A stretch of DNA of 17,183 nt, taken from NCBI GenBank assembly GCA_041557595.1, contig JBFFGE010000094.1, positions 1 to 17,183 of the forward strand, in the 5' to 3' direction. The translations under genes and the position numbers were made by a program. Source of the stretch: JAOTYV01 sp041557595 (GTDB taxonomy: Bacteria; Pseudomonadota; Alphaproteobacteria; UBA8366). The notes under the pieces were generated by a model. That model saw nothing but the letters and a program-made list of their open reading frames with translations, was not told where the DNA came from and did no database searches. Of the stretch, positions 1 to 7,213 are shown in pieces (the first letter of the stretch is position 1; each line of letters starts with the position of its first letter).

Positions 1-521
1 ACCCGCGTCGCCAAGGGGCGCGCCAGATCGGCAGTCGCATCCTTGACGCCGACGATGTTGGGAATCCTGGCCAGCCGCGCCATCGTGTCGATCGAGATAT
101 CGACCACCGACCGGCCCGGAATGTTGTAGACGACGATGGGAATATCCGCCGCCTCCGCAACCGCCTTGAAATGCTGGTACAGCCCTTCCTGCGAGGGTTT
201 GTTGTAATAGGGCGCGACCACCAGCGCGCCATCCGCGCCGGCCGCGTGCGCGTGCTTGGTGAGCTCGACCGCCTCGGCCGTGCTGTTGGAACCGGCCCCG
301 GCAATGACCGGAACGCGGCCCGCCGCAGCCACGATGCAAAGCTCGACCACACGTTTGTGCTCGGCGTGGTCGAGGGTCGGCGATTCGCCCGTCGTGCCGA
401 CGGGCACAACGCCGTTCGAGCCTTCCGTTACTTGCCAATCCACGAAGGCCTGAAAGCCTTCTTCATCGATCCCGCCATTCTTGAAGGGCGTGATCAGCGC
501 CGTAATCGACCCGTTGAACAT
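1..521 (-). CDS. dapA: 4-hydroxy-tetrahydrodipicolinate synthase, 5' part (cut by window edge)
   Basis: This enzyme condenses pyruvate with aspartate semialdehyde in the cytoplasm, the first committed step of lysine and diaminopimelate synthesis. I translated the minus strand from the ATG at 521. The 173 visible residues include the opening MFNGSITALITPF, the substrate-loop GTTGES (Thr43, Thr44), the YNIPGR motif (Tyr132, Arg137) and the Schiff-base lysine in GVKDA (Lys160). Roughly the last 120 residues of a normal ~290-residue protein lie outside the window. A good ribosome site (GGAGAGG, plus-strand complement at about 525-533) precedes the start. It diverges from the lytic transglycosylase gene; as background knowledge, dapA next to slt and smpB is a recurring order in alphaproteobacteria. 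Everything visible is intact. An aldolase of the same fold with another substrate (such as a keto-deoxy sugar-acid lyase) is the main alternative, but the motifs favour DapA. Confidence 0.93.
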   Translation of the reverse strand, partial: MFNGSITALITPFKNGGIDEEGFQAFVDWQVTEGSNGVVPVGTTGESPTLDHAEHKRVVELCIVAAAGRVPVIAGAGSNSTAEAVELTKHAHAAGADGALVVAPYYNKPSQEGLYQHFKAVAEAADIPIVVYNIPGRSVVDISIDTMARLARIPNIVGVKDATADLARPLATR

Positions 522-727
522 GGTCCTCTCCGCAGGGTGCTGGACTATTTCATGAACAATAGCCCCTTCTGCGACGACCTGTCACCTAATCTGTCCCCAA
601 ACGGCGCAGCGGGACGGCTTGGCGCGGATCCGCCGCCCCGATGGAAATAAGGCGATTTCTTGAATTTGGAATTTTAAATATTATGAAACATTGCGCGCCT
701 ATATAAGAAGCCGATGGAAGGATTATC
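522..727. promoter_or_regulatory. Divergent dapA / slt intergenic promoter region
   Basis: About 206 nt separate two divergent starts, so both promoters should lie here. The stretch 655-710 is strikingly AT-rich against the high-GC background and sits just upstream of the lytic transglycosylase start. It contains TTGAAT (660-665) and TATTAT (679-684), but their 13-nt spacing is too short for a good sigma-70 promoter, so no exact promoter is assigned. An imperfect dyad CTATT...AATAG (545-562) around TCATGA lies about 24 nt upstream of dapA and could be an operator. A clean ribosome site, GGAAGGA (716-722), serves the gene on the right. Confidence 0.4.
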
Positions 728-2797
728 GTGACAAAAGGCGTCCGGCTCAGCCTTTGTGCAGCGCTCGGCTTCCTCGGGATTCTGGCGCCCGGGGCCGGCG
801 GCTGGGCGGCTGACACGCCGCTCCCCGCCCTGACGGCCGAGACGGTATCCTACTACGCCAAGGCCTTCGCCGCCGCCGATTCCGGGCAATGGAAGGTGGT
901 GCGGCAATACGAGCGGGACGCGCGTTACCCGCCGTTGTCGAAAGCCCTGACCTGGATGCGGTTACGGACGGACAACGCCGACGCATCCTTTGCCGAGATC
1001 GTCGATTTCGTGACGCAAAACCCGGAATGGCCGGCCCGAAACACGATGCGCCGCCGGGCTGAGGAAGGCATGGCGGCGACGGAAACGCACGACAGAATTC
1101 GCGCCTGGTACCAGGACCACCCGGTCGTCACGCCGGAAGGCGCGCTGGCGTGGGCAGCCGCCCTGCAGGCCGCGGGACGCGGCGCAGAGGCCGCCGATGT
1201 CGTGCGCGATGCCTGGATCTCGATGGACTTGAGCAAGGCGCAGGAACGATTGTTCCTCCGGCACCATCGCAAGACCATCCGCCAGCAGGACGACATTGCC
1301 CGGCTTGAGCGCCTGTTGTGGGACCGCCGCGTCCGGCCGTCCCGACGCCAGATGAAACGCGTTCCGCGAAATTGGCGCCGCCTTGCACAGGCGCGGATCG
1401 CGATGATGACACGGTCGCGCGGCGCCGCGCGCCTGCTTCGGCGGGTACCGCGTTCGATGCGCAAGAATCCGGGACTCATCTTCGAACAAGTCCGCTGGCG
1501 GCGGCGGACCAAGAGCATGGATAAGGCAATCTCGCTGGTCCAGACGCCGCCCCAGGAACTGGTGCGGCAGAATCGCTGGTGGCGCGAACGCCGTATTCTG
1601 GCGCGTTGGGCGCTCAAGGAAGAAAAACCCGAGATCGCCTATGCGATCGTCCGCAGCCACGGTCAGACCGACGGCCGGGACTTCGCGGAAGCCGAATGGC
1701 TGGCCGGCTGGATCGCGCTGCGCTGGCTCAATCGGCCGCAAGTGGCGCTGCCGCATTTCCAGAGCATGTTCGACCGGGTGAGCTATCCGGTAAGCCGGTC
1801 ACGCGGCGCATACTGGCTGGCGCGCACGTATGAGGTGCTCGAAAACGACACATTGTCCACCGCGTGGTATCGCCGGGCGGCGCAGTACACCACGCGTTTC
1901 TATGGCCAGCTCGCCATGGGGCATCTGTTGCAAAGCGAACGGCCGCAACTACCCGCCGAGCCGGCCCCCGCCGAAGGCGATGTCCAGCGGTTCGACAGGC
2001 AGGAGCTGGTCCATGTCGTCCGCGGACTGAGCGCCCTCGACCGATACGACGAATTGAAGCCGTTCCTGTTGCGGCTCTCCCGCATGGCCAAGACCGACGC
2101 CGATTGGAGCCTGACCGCCCGGCTGGCGCAGGAAGTCGGCCGGCACGACGTCAGCGTGACCGTGGCCAAACGCGCCATGCGGCGCGGCACCGTGCTGTCG
2201 GAGACGGGCTATCCGGCACTGGTACCGACAAGCTCCAAGGCCACCAAGCTGCCCGATACGGCGCTGGTCTACGCCGTGGTGCGTCAGGAAAGCGCCTTCG
2301 ACGTGAAAGCGATCAGCCGCGCCGGCGCGCGCGGCCTGATGCAGCTCATGCCGCGCACCGCGCTGCGGGTGGCCCGCAGGCTGCGGGTGCCCTATTCGCG
2401 CCGCCGGCTGACCCGCGATCCGCACTATAACCTCCGTCTCGGACAGGCATACCTCTCGGATATTCTCGAAGATTATGACGGATCGCTGATCCTGGCGCTG
2501 GCCGGATACAATGCCGGCCCGCTGCGGGTCGAACGCTGGCTCCGGCGCTATGGCGATCCCGGACCGAACATCTACGCGGCCATCGATTGGATCGAATCGA
2601 TCCCGTTCACCGAAACGCGAAACTACGTGCAACGGGTGCTGGAAAATCTCATTGTTTACCGTCGGCGTGAAAACGGTCTAGATATGGCCCTCACGCTCGC
2701 CGAAATCGAACCGGGTCCCTATCGGGGCTCTTCGGGGCCGCATGGACGGGTCACCGATAGCGGCGCAGACGACGGAGAGGATTTTGCCGGACCCTAA
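728..2797 (+). CDS. slt: Soluble lytic murein transglycosylase (Slt family)
   Basis: This is a periplasmic enzyme that cleaves the MurNAc–GlcNAc bond of peptidoglycan to form 1,6-anhydro ends. The 689-residue protein opens with a signal peptide (hydrophobic core about 8-25, probable cut near Ala28). A long, arginine-rich helical region follows, as in the superhelical part of Slt70. The C-terminal SLT domain (about 508-660) carries the catalytic Glu521 in RQESAF, GLMQLMP (536-542) and AGYNAG (592-597), all intact. Length is close to E. coli Slt70 (about 645). The start is GTG at 728, preceded by GGAAGGA with 5 nt spacing. It overlaps the next gene, suggesting co-transcription with the dehalogenase and hydrolase. 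No lipobox is seen, so a soluble periplasmic form is favoured over a lipoprotein. Confidence 0.92.
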   Translation: MTKGVRLSLCAALGFLGILAPGAGGWAADTPLPALTAETVSYYAKAFAAADSGQWKVVRQYERDARYPPLSKALTWMRLRTDNADASFAEIVDFVTQNPEWPARNTMRRRAEEGMAATETHDRIRAWYQDHPVVTPEGALAWAAALQAAGRGAEAADVVRDAWISMDLSKAQERLFLRHHRKTIRQQDDIARLERLLWDRRVRPSRRQMKRVPRNWRRLAQARIAMMTRSRGAARLLRRVPRSMRKNPGLIFEQVRWRRRTKSMDKAISLVQTPPQELVRQNRWWRERRILARWALKEEKPEIAYAIVRSHGQTDGRDFAEAEWLAGWIALRWLNRPQVALPHFQSMFDRVSYPVSRSRGAYWLARTYEVLENDTLSTAWYRRAAQYTTRFYGQLAMGHLLQSERPQLPAEPAPAEGDVQRFDRQELVHVVRGLSALDRYDELKPFLLRLSRMAKTDADWSLTARLAQEVGRHDVSVTVAKRAMRRGTVLSETGYPALVPTSSKATKLPDTALVYAVVRQESAFDVKAISRAGARGLMQLMPRTALRVARRLRVPYSRRRLTRDPHYNLRLGQAYLSDILEDYDGSLILALAGYNAGPLRVERWLRRYGDPGPNIYAAIDWIESIPFTETRNYVQRVLENLIVYRRRENGLDMALTLAEIEPGPYRGSSGPHGRVTDSGADDGEDFAGP

Positions 2798-3476
2798 ACT
2801 CGCGAACGTGCAGGCCTGCGTCTTCGACGCCTATGGAACCCTGTTCGATGTCTTTTCCGTGGCGGATGGGGTGCGGCAGGCGGTCGGAGACAAGGCGGAC
2901 GCCGTCACCGCCATGTGGCGCCAAAAACAGCTCGAGTACACCTGGCTGCGGAGCCTGATGGGCGCGCATGTGGATTTCTGGCAGGTGACCCGGGACGGGC
3001 TGGATTTTGCACTGGACGCGGCAGGGCATGGCGATCCGGCAACCGGCGACGCGTTGATGCCGCTTTACCTCAACCTCGCCACCTACCCCGAGGTCGTGCC
3101 ACTGCTGAACACGCTGAAGAAGGGCGGCATGGCGCGCGCGATCCTGTCCAACGGCGCGCCGGAGATGCTCAATGCCGTCGTCGGATCGGCCGGGCTCGAC
3201 GGGCTGCTCGATGCGGTGCTCTCCATCGAGGAGGCGGGGATCTACAAGCCCGCCCCGGTTGTCTATCAGCTCGCCGTTGACCGCTTGAAAGTGCCGGCGG
3301 AGAATATTTGCTTCATGTCGTCGAACGCCTGGGATGTGGCGGGCGCCGCGCATTTCGGCTTCAACGTCATCTGGGTGAACCGGTTCGGACAAGTGCGCGA
3401 AAGGCTGCCCGGCACGCCCTTGGCCGAGCTCGCGTCGCTCGAACCGCTGCCCGCGCTGCTGGGCATCGCCGATTGA
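2784..3476 (+). CDS. (S)-2-haloacid dehalogenase type HAD hydrolase
   Basis: This HAD-superfamily enzyme is expected to replace the halogen of a short L-2-haloacid with hydroxyl through an aspartyl ester. All residues I know from the type II haloacid dehalogenases are visible, numbered from the proposed start: nucleophile Asp15 and Thr19 in FDAYGTLFD, Arg46 in WRQKQLEYTWLR, Ser122 in LSNG, Lys155 and Tyr161 in YKPAPVVY, and Ser179, Asn181, Asp184 in SSNAWD. The 230-residue length fits the family. I chose TTG at 2784 because GGAGAGG lies at 2774-2780 and homology begins shortly after; an upstream ATG at 2742 would extend the overlap with slt to 56 nt and lacks a comparable site. It overlaps slt by 14 nt and is followed closely by a hydrolase. 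The SSNxWD signature argues against a plain phosphatase, though the true substrate is not known. Confidence 0.88.
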   Translation: MPDPKLANVQACVFDAYGTLFDVFSVADGVRQAVGDKADAVTAMWRQKQLEYTWLRSLMGAHVDFWQVTRDGLDFALDAAGHGDPATGDALMPLYLNLATYPEVVPLLNTLKKGGMARAILSNGAPEMLNAVVGSAGLDGLLDAVLSIEEAGIYKPAPVVYQLAVDRLKVPAENICFMSSNAWDVAGAAHFGFNVIWVNRFGQVRERLPGTPLAELASLEPLPALLGIAD

Positions 3477-3487
3477 CGGACGGTCAA

Positions 3488-4330
3488 GTGTATCGCGAAC
3501 GACGCTTCACCTCCCAGGACGGCCTGTCGCTCTATTTCCGGGACTATGAAGCGGCCGGAGCAGACGCAACGCCGGTCCTGTGCCTTCCGGGCATGGCGCG
3601 AAATTCCAAGGATTTTCATTCACTTGCGATGCGATTGAGGGCGGATCGGCGGGTCGTCGCCCTGGATTACCGCGGTCGCGGCCAATCGGATTACGACCCC
3701 GATCCGATGCATTACACCCCAAGTACCTATCTCAACGACATCAAGCATCTGATCGCCCTCCTCGGGCTGCATCGGCTCGTCGCAATTGGCACCTCGATGG
3801 GGGGCCTGCTGGCGATGGCCCTGGGCGCGGCGGCCCCGACGGTGCTCGCCGGCGTGGTCATCAATGATATCGGCCCCGATATCAACGATGGCGGCACCGC
3901 GCGGATCCTCGAATATGTCGGTCAGGACAATCCGCAACCGGATTGGGAACACGCGGTCGCGCGATTCAAGGAAATGTTTCCTACGCTCTCCTTCACCGAA
4001 GAACGGCAATGGCGCGATGGCGCCGAAGCGACCTGGCGGGTGCGCGACGACGGCGTCCTGCACTACGATTGGGACCTGGGGATTGTCGAGCCCCTGAAGC
4101 GGAACGCGCCGCTGCCGGATCTGTGGGCGCTGTTTCGGTCGCTGCGCGCGCTCCCGGTGCTGGCGATCCGGGGCGGCGTCAGCGACGTCCTCTCCCAGGC
4201 GACATTCGACCGGATGGCCGTCGAAATACCGGCCTTGCAACGGGTACTCCTCGACGGCGTCGGCCACGTCCCATCCCTCACCGAGCCCGATGTTACGGCG
4301 GCGCTGGATCGCTTTCTGGAGACACTATAA
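3488..4330 (+). CDS. Alpha/beta-fold hydrolase
   Basis: This is a cytoplasmic serine hydrolase of unknown substrate, about 280 residues. The fold markers are clear: an oxyanion-loop segment LCLPGMARNS, YRGRGQSDYD after strand 4, the nucleophile elbow GTSMGG (Ser103), an acid candidate Asp233 in GGVSDVLS, and catalytic His260 in GVGHVPSL. The reading frame is open far upstream, but the upstream part overlaps the dehalogenase in another frame and looks non-coding. The start is either GTG at 3488 (chosen; a weak GGACGG lies upstream) or TTG at 3473, which overlaps the previous stop codon as TTGA. Tight coupling to the haloacid dehalogenase suggests co-expression and perhaps a shared detoxification role, but this is inference. 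A strong terminator follows directly. Confidence 0.82.
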   Translation: MYRERRFTSQDGLSLYFRDYEAAGADATPVLCLPGMARNSKDFHSLAMRLRADRRVVALDYRGRGQSDYDPDPMHYTPSTYLNDIKHLIALLGLHRLVAIGTSMGGLLAMALGAAAPTVLAGVVINDIGPDINDGGTARILEYVGQDNPQPDWEHAVARFKEMFPTLSFTEERQWRDGAEATWRVRDDGVLHYDWDLGIVEPLKRNAPLPDLWALFRSLRALPVLAIRGGVSDVLSQATFDRMAVEIPALQRVLLDGVGHVPSLTEPDVTAALDRFLETL

Positions 4331-4336
4331 CGGCAC

Positions 4337-4363
4337 AACGGCCGCCCCGGGGGCGGCCGTTTT
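4337..4363 (+). terminator. Rho-independent terminator after the slt–dehalogenase–hydrolase run
   Basis: An 11-bp perfect stem (AACGGCCGCCC, 4337-4347, pairing with 4351-4361) closes a 3-nt loop and runs into TTTT (4360-4363). It lies 6 nt past the hydrolase stop. The opposite strand has AAAA before the hairpin but no T-run after it, so it should work mainly for the plus-strand operon, although the convergent bactofilin transcript also ends nearby. Confidence 0.8.
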
Positions 4364-4421
4364 ACAGACGACGCCGCAGCCGCGGCATCGATAAGCATGC
4401 AATGTGTCGACGCAGGCTTGC

Positions 4422-4949
4422 TTAGGCCTTGGGACCCGCGGACAACGCCGCCTTGGGCGCGCTGCCGCCATCGGACGATCCACCACCGACAACCAGATTG
4501 GGGCCTGTGGACTCCTTGCCGTCCGCACCCGAGGTGCGCTTCAAATTATCGACGTGGCGGCACAAGCCCTGAACGAAGGCGCCCGCCTCGATGGACAGGC
4601 TTTCGTGCACGATATCGCCGGTCACCTTGGCCGAACGCGCCAGTTCGACCATCTTGCCGTTGATCTGCCCCTTCACCGTTCCGGCCACATGAACCGTGTC
4701 CGCCTCGATCGAGCCGCTGACGACCGCGTGTTCTCCGACCGTGACCGTGGTGCTGCGAACATCGCCTTCCACCATGCCGTCGATCTGGATATCGCCTTCG
4801 GATTCGAGATCCCCCGTCACCCGCAAATTGGCGCTGACGATCGAAGGGACCACCCCCGCAGCGGACAATTTTGGAGGTGTGGGCACGGGTTTTACCGCGC
4901 TGCTGCCGCTATTCGTATCTGTCTTGCTGCTACTGTTCTTTGAAAACAT
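4422..4949 (-). CDS. Bactofilin (polymer-forming cytoskeletal protein)
   Basis: Bactofilins assemble without nucleotide into membrane-associated filaments that position cell-wall enzymes. The 175-residue product has the family layout: a short N-terminal segment MFSKN that resembles the usual membrane-targeting start, a disordered Ser/Pro-rich linker (about 5-35), then a core of short hydrophobic/Gly repeats (about 36-135, such as VTGDLESEGDIQIDGMVEGDV) that forms a right-handed beta-helix, and a Gly/Ser-rich tail. The frame stays open upstream, but I place the start at ATG 4949 because it gives the MFSK opening, has GGCAGGT just before it, and reduces the overlap with the upstream peptidase gene to 20 nt. 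It is the distal gene of an operon with the M23 peptidase; bactofilin/M23 pairs are known from Helicobacter (ccmA/csd1) and from stalked or budding alphaproteobacteria. Confidence 0.9.
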   Translation of the reverse strand: MFSKNSSSKTDTNSGSSAVKPVPTPPKLSAAGVVPSIVSANLRVTGDLESEGDIQIDGMVEGDVRSTTVTVGEHAVVSGSIEADTVHVAGTVKGQINGKMVELARSAKVTGDIVHESLSIEAGAFVQGLCRHVDNLKRTSGADGKESTGPNLVVGGGSSDGGSAPKAALSAGPKA

Positions 4950-6540
4950 ACCGACCTGCCTTAATGAAGCGTGCTGGGTTAAGTGGCTTCCCGTCGAAGC
5001 GGACTTCGTAGTGAACATGCGGTCCGGTGCTTCGACCAGTACTGCCGAGAAGCGCAACCTTGTGCCGGTGCCCTACTTCCTGCCCCCTCTTAACGAGTAC
5101 TTTCAGCAGATGACCGTAACGGGTACGAACGCCGTAGCCGTGATCGATCTCCACCATCTTCCCGTATCGCCCTTTGCGTCCCGCGAAAACCACGCGGCCG
5201 GGCGCCGTAGAATAGATCCCCGCGCCACGCCATCCCGCCAGGTCAACGCCATAATGCATTGCCCGCTTTTTTGTAAAGGGATCGCGGCGAAGACCAAAGT
5301 CGCTGGCTTGATGGTAATAATCGACAGGCGAAATCAGCGGGATGCTCTGCAGCAGCTGCCGCAGCCCAGCCCAGCGGGTAAGCCGGTTGTCGATTTCCGA
5401 TACGCTGCCTGGCAGACCGGCGAGTTCATCGCCGCTCGCCACTTCAACAAGGGGCCCACCCTGCCCGTGCGCCGATTTGGTCGCCCGCGCCAGCACCTCG
5501 TTCAAATCCAGCCCCGTCATTGTGATGAGGCGCTCGGCCGCTTCGATGTTCTTGACCGTGCGCTCACCCAGCCGGTCCAGCACATTGCCTTGCGCGGCGT
5601 GCAAATCGTTCAGTCGCTGCAACAGCGCGACGGTGCGATTGCGCAGCTTCAGCGTCGGGCCGTCGTGAATGTTTCCGTTCAACTCGTCGCTGCCGTCGGT
5701 CGCCATGGCAACCTGCGTATTGCCGTCGGTGCCCGTCGTTTTTTCGAGTTTGTCGAGAACCTTGTTCAGATCCAGCTCGGCGTGTTCGGCGCGTGCCTTG
5801 GCATCCTTGATGCCGTGCTCCAGGGCCGAGACCCGACCATTGAGCTGTTCGCGTTCGTCGACAACCTTGTCATGTTTACTGCGGCTTTCCGACAGGCTAT
5901 CGGCGAGTTCAGTTACCCGGCGCTTGAGATACGCGCTCTCGGTTCTCGATTTGATCAGGAATTCCTCCAGCTCGGCGACCCGTTCGCGCAATTTGGTGCG
6001 CGTCTTGATGATGTTGTTCCGTTCGTCGCCGGCGAGTTTAAGTTCGGTCTTGATCTTCAGGAGCGACCCTTCCAACAGCGAGTTGGTCTCGGTCATGACC
6101 TCGACTTTCTTGTCGATGTCTTCGAGATGGTCCCGGAGGTCGCCATCCGCGGTCTTACCTTGCGCGGTCAGGGGTTGGCGAAGTTTGGCAACTTTCTTGT
6201 TGTCCAGCTTGACCACATTGCCGACCTGTTCGAGCAGGCTTGCCTGGCTGTGGCGCAAATTCGACGTTACGGTTGCGACTTTCTTTTGGTATCTCAAAAC
6301 TTCTTCGAACAAATCTTCGTAAGCCACACGGGCTTCGCGAATTTCATCGTTCTTGACGTGGATGATGCCGCTCTTGACGGTCGACATCAGTGTCATGCCG
6401 ATGCCCCAGACACCGATCGCGATGGCGATCATGAAGGCGCTCATTTGGAGCCGCCGTGTCAGAGGGAGAAAATGGACCCGACCCTGCGATCGAAGAATTA
6501 ATTCGCGCTCGCGGAACAGTTCGTCGAAGAATTCGATCAT
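4930..6540 (-). CDS. Membrane-anchored coiled-coil M23 family metallopeptidase
   Basis: This is a zinc endopeptidase predicted to cut peptide cross-links in peptidoglycan. The 536-residue protein has a short basic cytoplasmic start, one transmembrane helix (about 33-54), a long periplasmic coiled coil (about 65-290, rich in heptad-like Leu/Glu/Lys), a linker, and a C-terminal M23 domain (about 410-530). The metal ligands are complete: His429 and Asp433 in HYGVD and His510 in HVH (508-510), with His477 in RYGH, so an active enzyme is expected rather than an EnvC-like activator. The start is ATG at 6540, with only a weak ribosome site. Its stop overlaps the bactofilin start by 20 nt on the same strand, implying translational coupling. 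The short N-terminal cytoplasmic tail is the likely contact point with the bactofilin filament (inference from known BacA–LmdC-type pairs). Confidence 0.9.
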   Translation of the reverse strand: MIEFFDELFRERELILRSQGRVHFLPLTRRLQMSAFMIAIAIGVWGIGMTLMSTVKSGIIHVKNDEIREARVAYEDLFEEVLRYQKKVATVTSNLRHSQASLLEQVGNVVKLDNKKVAKLRQPLTAQGKTADGDLRDHLEDIDKKVEVMTETNSLLEGSLLKIKTELKLAGDERNNIIKTRTKLRERVAELEEFLIKSRTESAYLKRRVTELADSLSESRSKHDKVVDEREQLNGRVSALEHGIKDAKARAEHAELDLNKVLDKLEKTTGTDGNTQVAMATDGSDELNGNIHDGPTLKLRNRTVALLQRLNDLHAAQGNVLDRLGERTVKNIEAAERLITMTGLDLNEVLARATKSAHGQGGPLVEVASGDELAGLPGSVSEIDNRLTRWAGLRQLLQSIPLISPVDYYHQASDFGLRRDPFTKKRAMHYGVDLAGWRGAGIYSTAPGRVVFAGRKGRYGKMVEIDHGYGVRTRYGHLLKVLVKRGQEVGHRHKVALLGSTGRSTGPHVHYEVRFDGKPLNPARFIKAGRYVFKEQ

Positions 6541-6608
6541 TTGTTTGCCGTCATAAAATTAAAATGCACCCAGCACGGCAAACCGGCTGTCGGCGCGACC
6601 AACCCAAA

Positions 6609-6614
6609 AGTATA
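6609..6614 (-). promoter_or_regulatory. Possible -10 element for the M23–bactofilin operon
   Basis: On the minus strand this reads TATACT, five of six matches to TATAAT, about 70 nt upstream of the peptidase start. No convincing -35 hexamer lies at 16-18 nt, so transcription may need an activator or another sigma factor. This is a weak call based on position and sequence only. Confidence 0.25.
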
Positions 6615-6883
6615 AGTGCGAATCAGGTGGGCATTGGGTCGTCCTGACCAGCCAACGCGAAACAAACACTTTTTCTTTATGAACCCGACTACTCCTCATT
6701 CTCCCTCGCAAAAATTCGGCGTCAATTACCAATTTGCACCAAATTTCCAATCGCATATTCTGTTGGCGAAGTTATCGACTGCCCGTCGCCAATACAAGCT
6801 CCACTCAAGAACTAAACTTAAGAGATCAATTCCTAATTTTCGGTATACTTGTGTTCGGCAAGGCCAGTCTTGACGTATTTACC

Positions 6884-6898
6884 TTAATGAATGGTTAA
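6884..6898. promoter_or_regulatory. Candidate CtrA binding site (TTAA-N7-TTAA)
   Basis: The sequence TTAATGAATGGTTAA exactly fits the alphaproteobacterial CtrA consensus of two TTAA half-sites seven bases apart, in an otherwise GC-rich genome. The only downstream gene in a promoter-compatible direction is the M23–bactofilin operon, whose start is about 345 nt away on minus. Cell-cycle control of a wall-shaping operon would make sense, but the distance is long and the site could arise by chance in this AT-rich patch. Confidence 0.35.
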
Positions 6899-6945
6899 TT
6901 CGAACGAGAGCAGGGCACCACGCGCCGTCCTGCCCGAATTAAACC
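6893..6945. repeat. Large inverted repeat with nested stem
   Basis: The outer arms TTAATTCG (6895-6902) and CGAATTAA (6935-6942) are perfect complements, extended by GG (6893-6894) against CC (6944-6945) with one bulged A. Inside, GCAGG (6910-6914) pairs with CCTGC (6929-6933). The outer arm shares bases with the second half of the CtrA-like box. It lacks a T-run, so it is not a typical terminator. It could be an RNA structure, a protein-binding dyad or a short repeat element. Confidence 0.5.
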
Positions 6946-7190
6946 TAAATCTTACTAATAAAAACAAAGAGGTAATCGCGGCGCGAAGGAGTGAGGAATA
7001 ACGCGAAGAATTATGGAATTGCGCGGCTGCGACCACGTCGGCGCGCGCATCCGATGGCGCATGCGACGCCGATGGGTCTAGACTTTCGATTTGCCACCAT
7101 CGGGTTAAGAGGAACTACCACTTTTAGGGTCGACACCGGCGGACCATATTGTCCGCAAAGGCGAAAAATATTCGCCCAATACGCGACTCG

Positions 7191-7213
7191 GCAAGGTTAC
7201 ACGCTAACCTTGC
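7191..7213 (-). terminator. Hairpin at the rhodanese stop codon (weak terminator candidate)
   Basis: GCAAGGTTA (7191-7199) and TAACCTTGC (7205-7213) form a perfect 9-bp stem with a 5-nt loop that contains part of the rhodanese stop codon (7204-7206). Downstream on minus there is no T-run directly after it, but a second stem GGCGAA/TTCGCC (7160-7176) followed by TTT and a third stem GCGGAC/GTCCGC (7139-7156) follow. The group probably ends or protects the 3' end of the rhodanese mRNA. Confidence 0.45.

Larger units (their letters stand above)
6541..7203. other. Long AT-richer intergenic region without a convincing gene
   Basis: This 663-nt gap lies between the 5' end of the M23 gene and the 3' end of the rhodanese gene, both on minus. 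Its middle (about 6650-7000) is clearly richer in A and T than the flanking genes. Open frames here (for example an 85-residue plus-strand frame at 6616-6873 and a 22-residue one at 7013-7081) have no recognisable motif and no good ribosome site. I see a candidate CtrA box and large inverted repeat (6884-6945) and three short hairpins (7139-7213), listed separately. The region may be an operon leader, a small-RNA locus, or the remains of a lost gene. Confidence 0.6.

Noticed and set aside
4950..5057. Upstream extension of the bactofilin frame by 36 residues
   Set aside because: It lies within the M23 domain coding region and hides the typical MFSK start, which has its own ribosome site.
4696..6501. 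A 601-residue plus-strand open frame opposite the bactofilin and M23 genes
   Set aside because: It is antisense to two well-supported genes, shows no family motif, and long antisense frames are common in high-GC coding DNA.
6616..6873. An 85-residue plus-strand open frame in the long intergenic region
   Set aside because: It has no clear ribosome site, no motif and unusual composition for this genome; cannot be supported as a gene.
7013..7081. A 22-residue arginine-rich open frame that could be a leader peptide
   Set aside because: No attenuator structure or downstream plus-strand gene is present for it to control.
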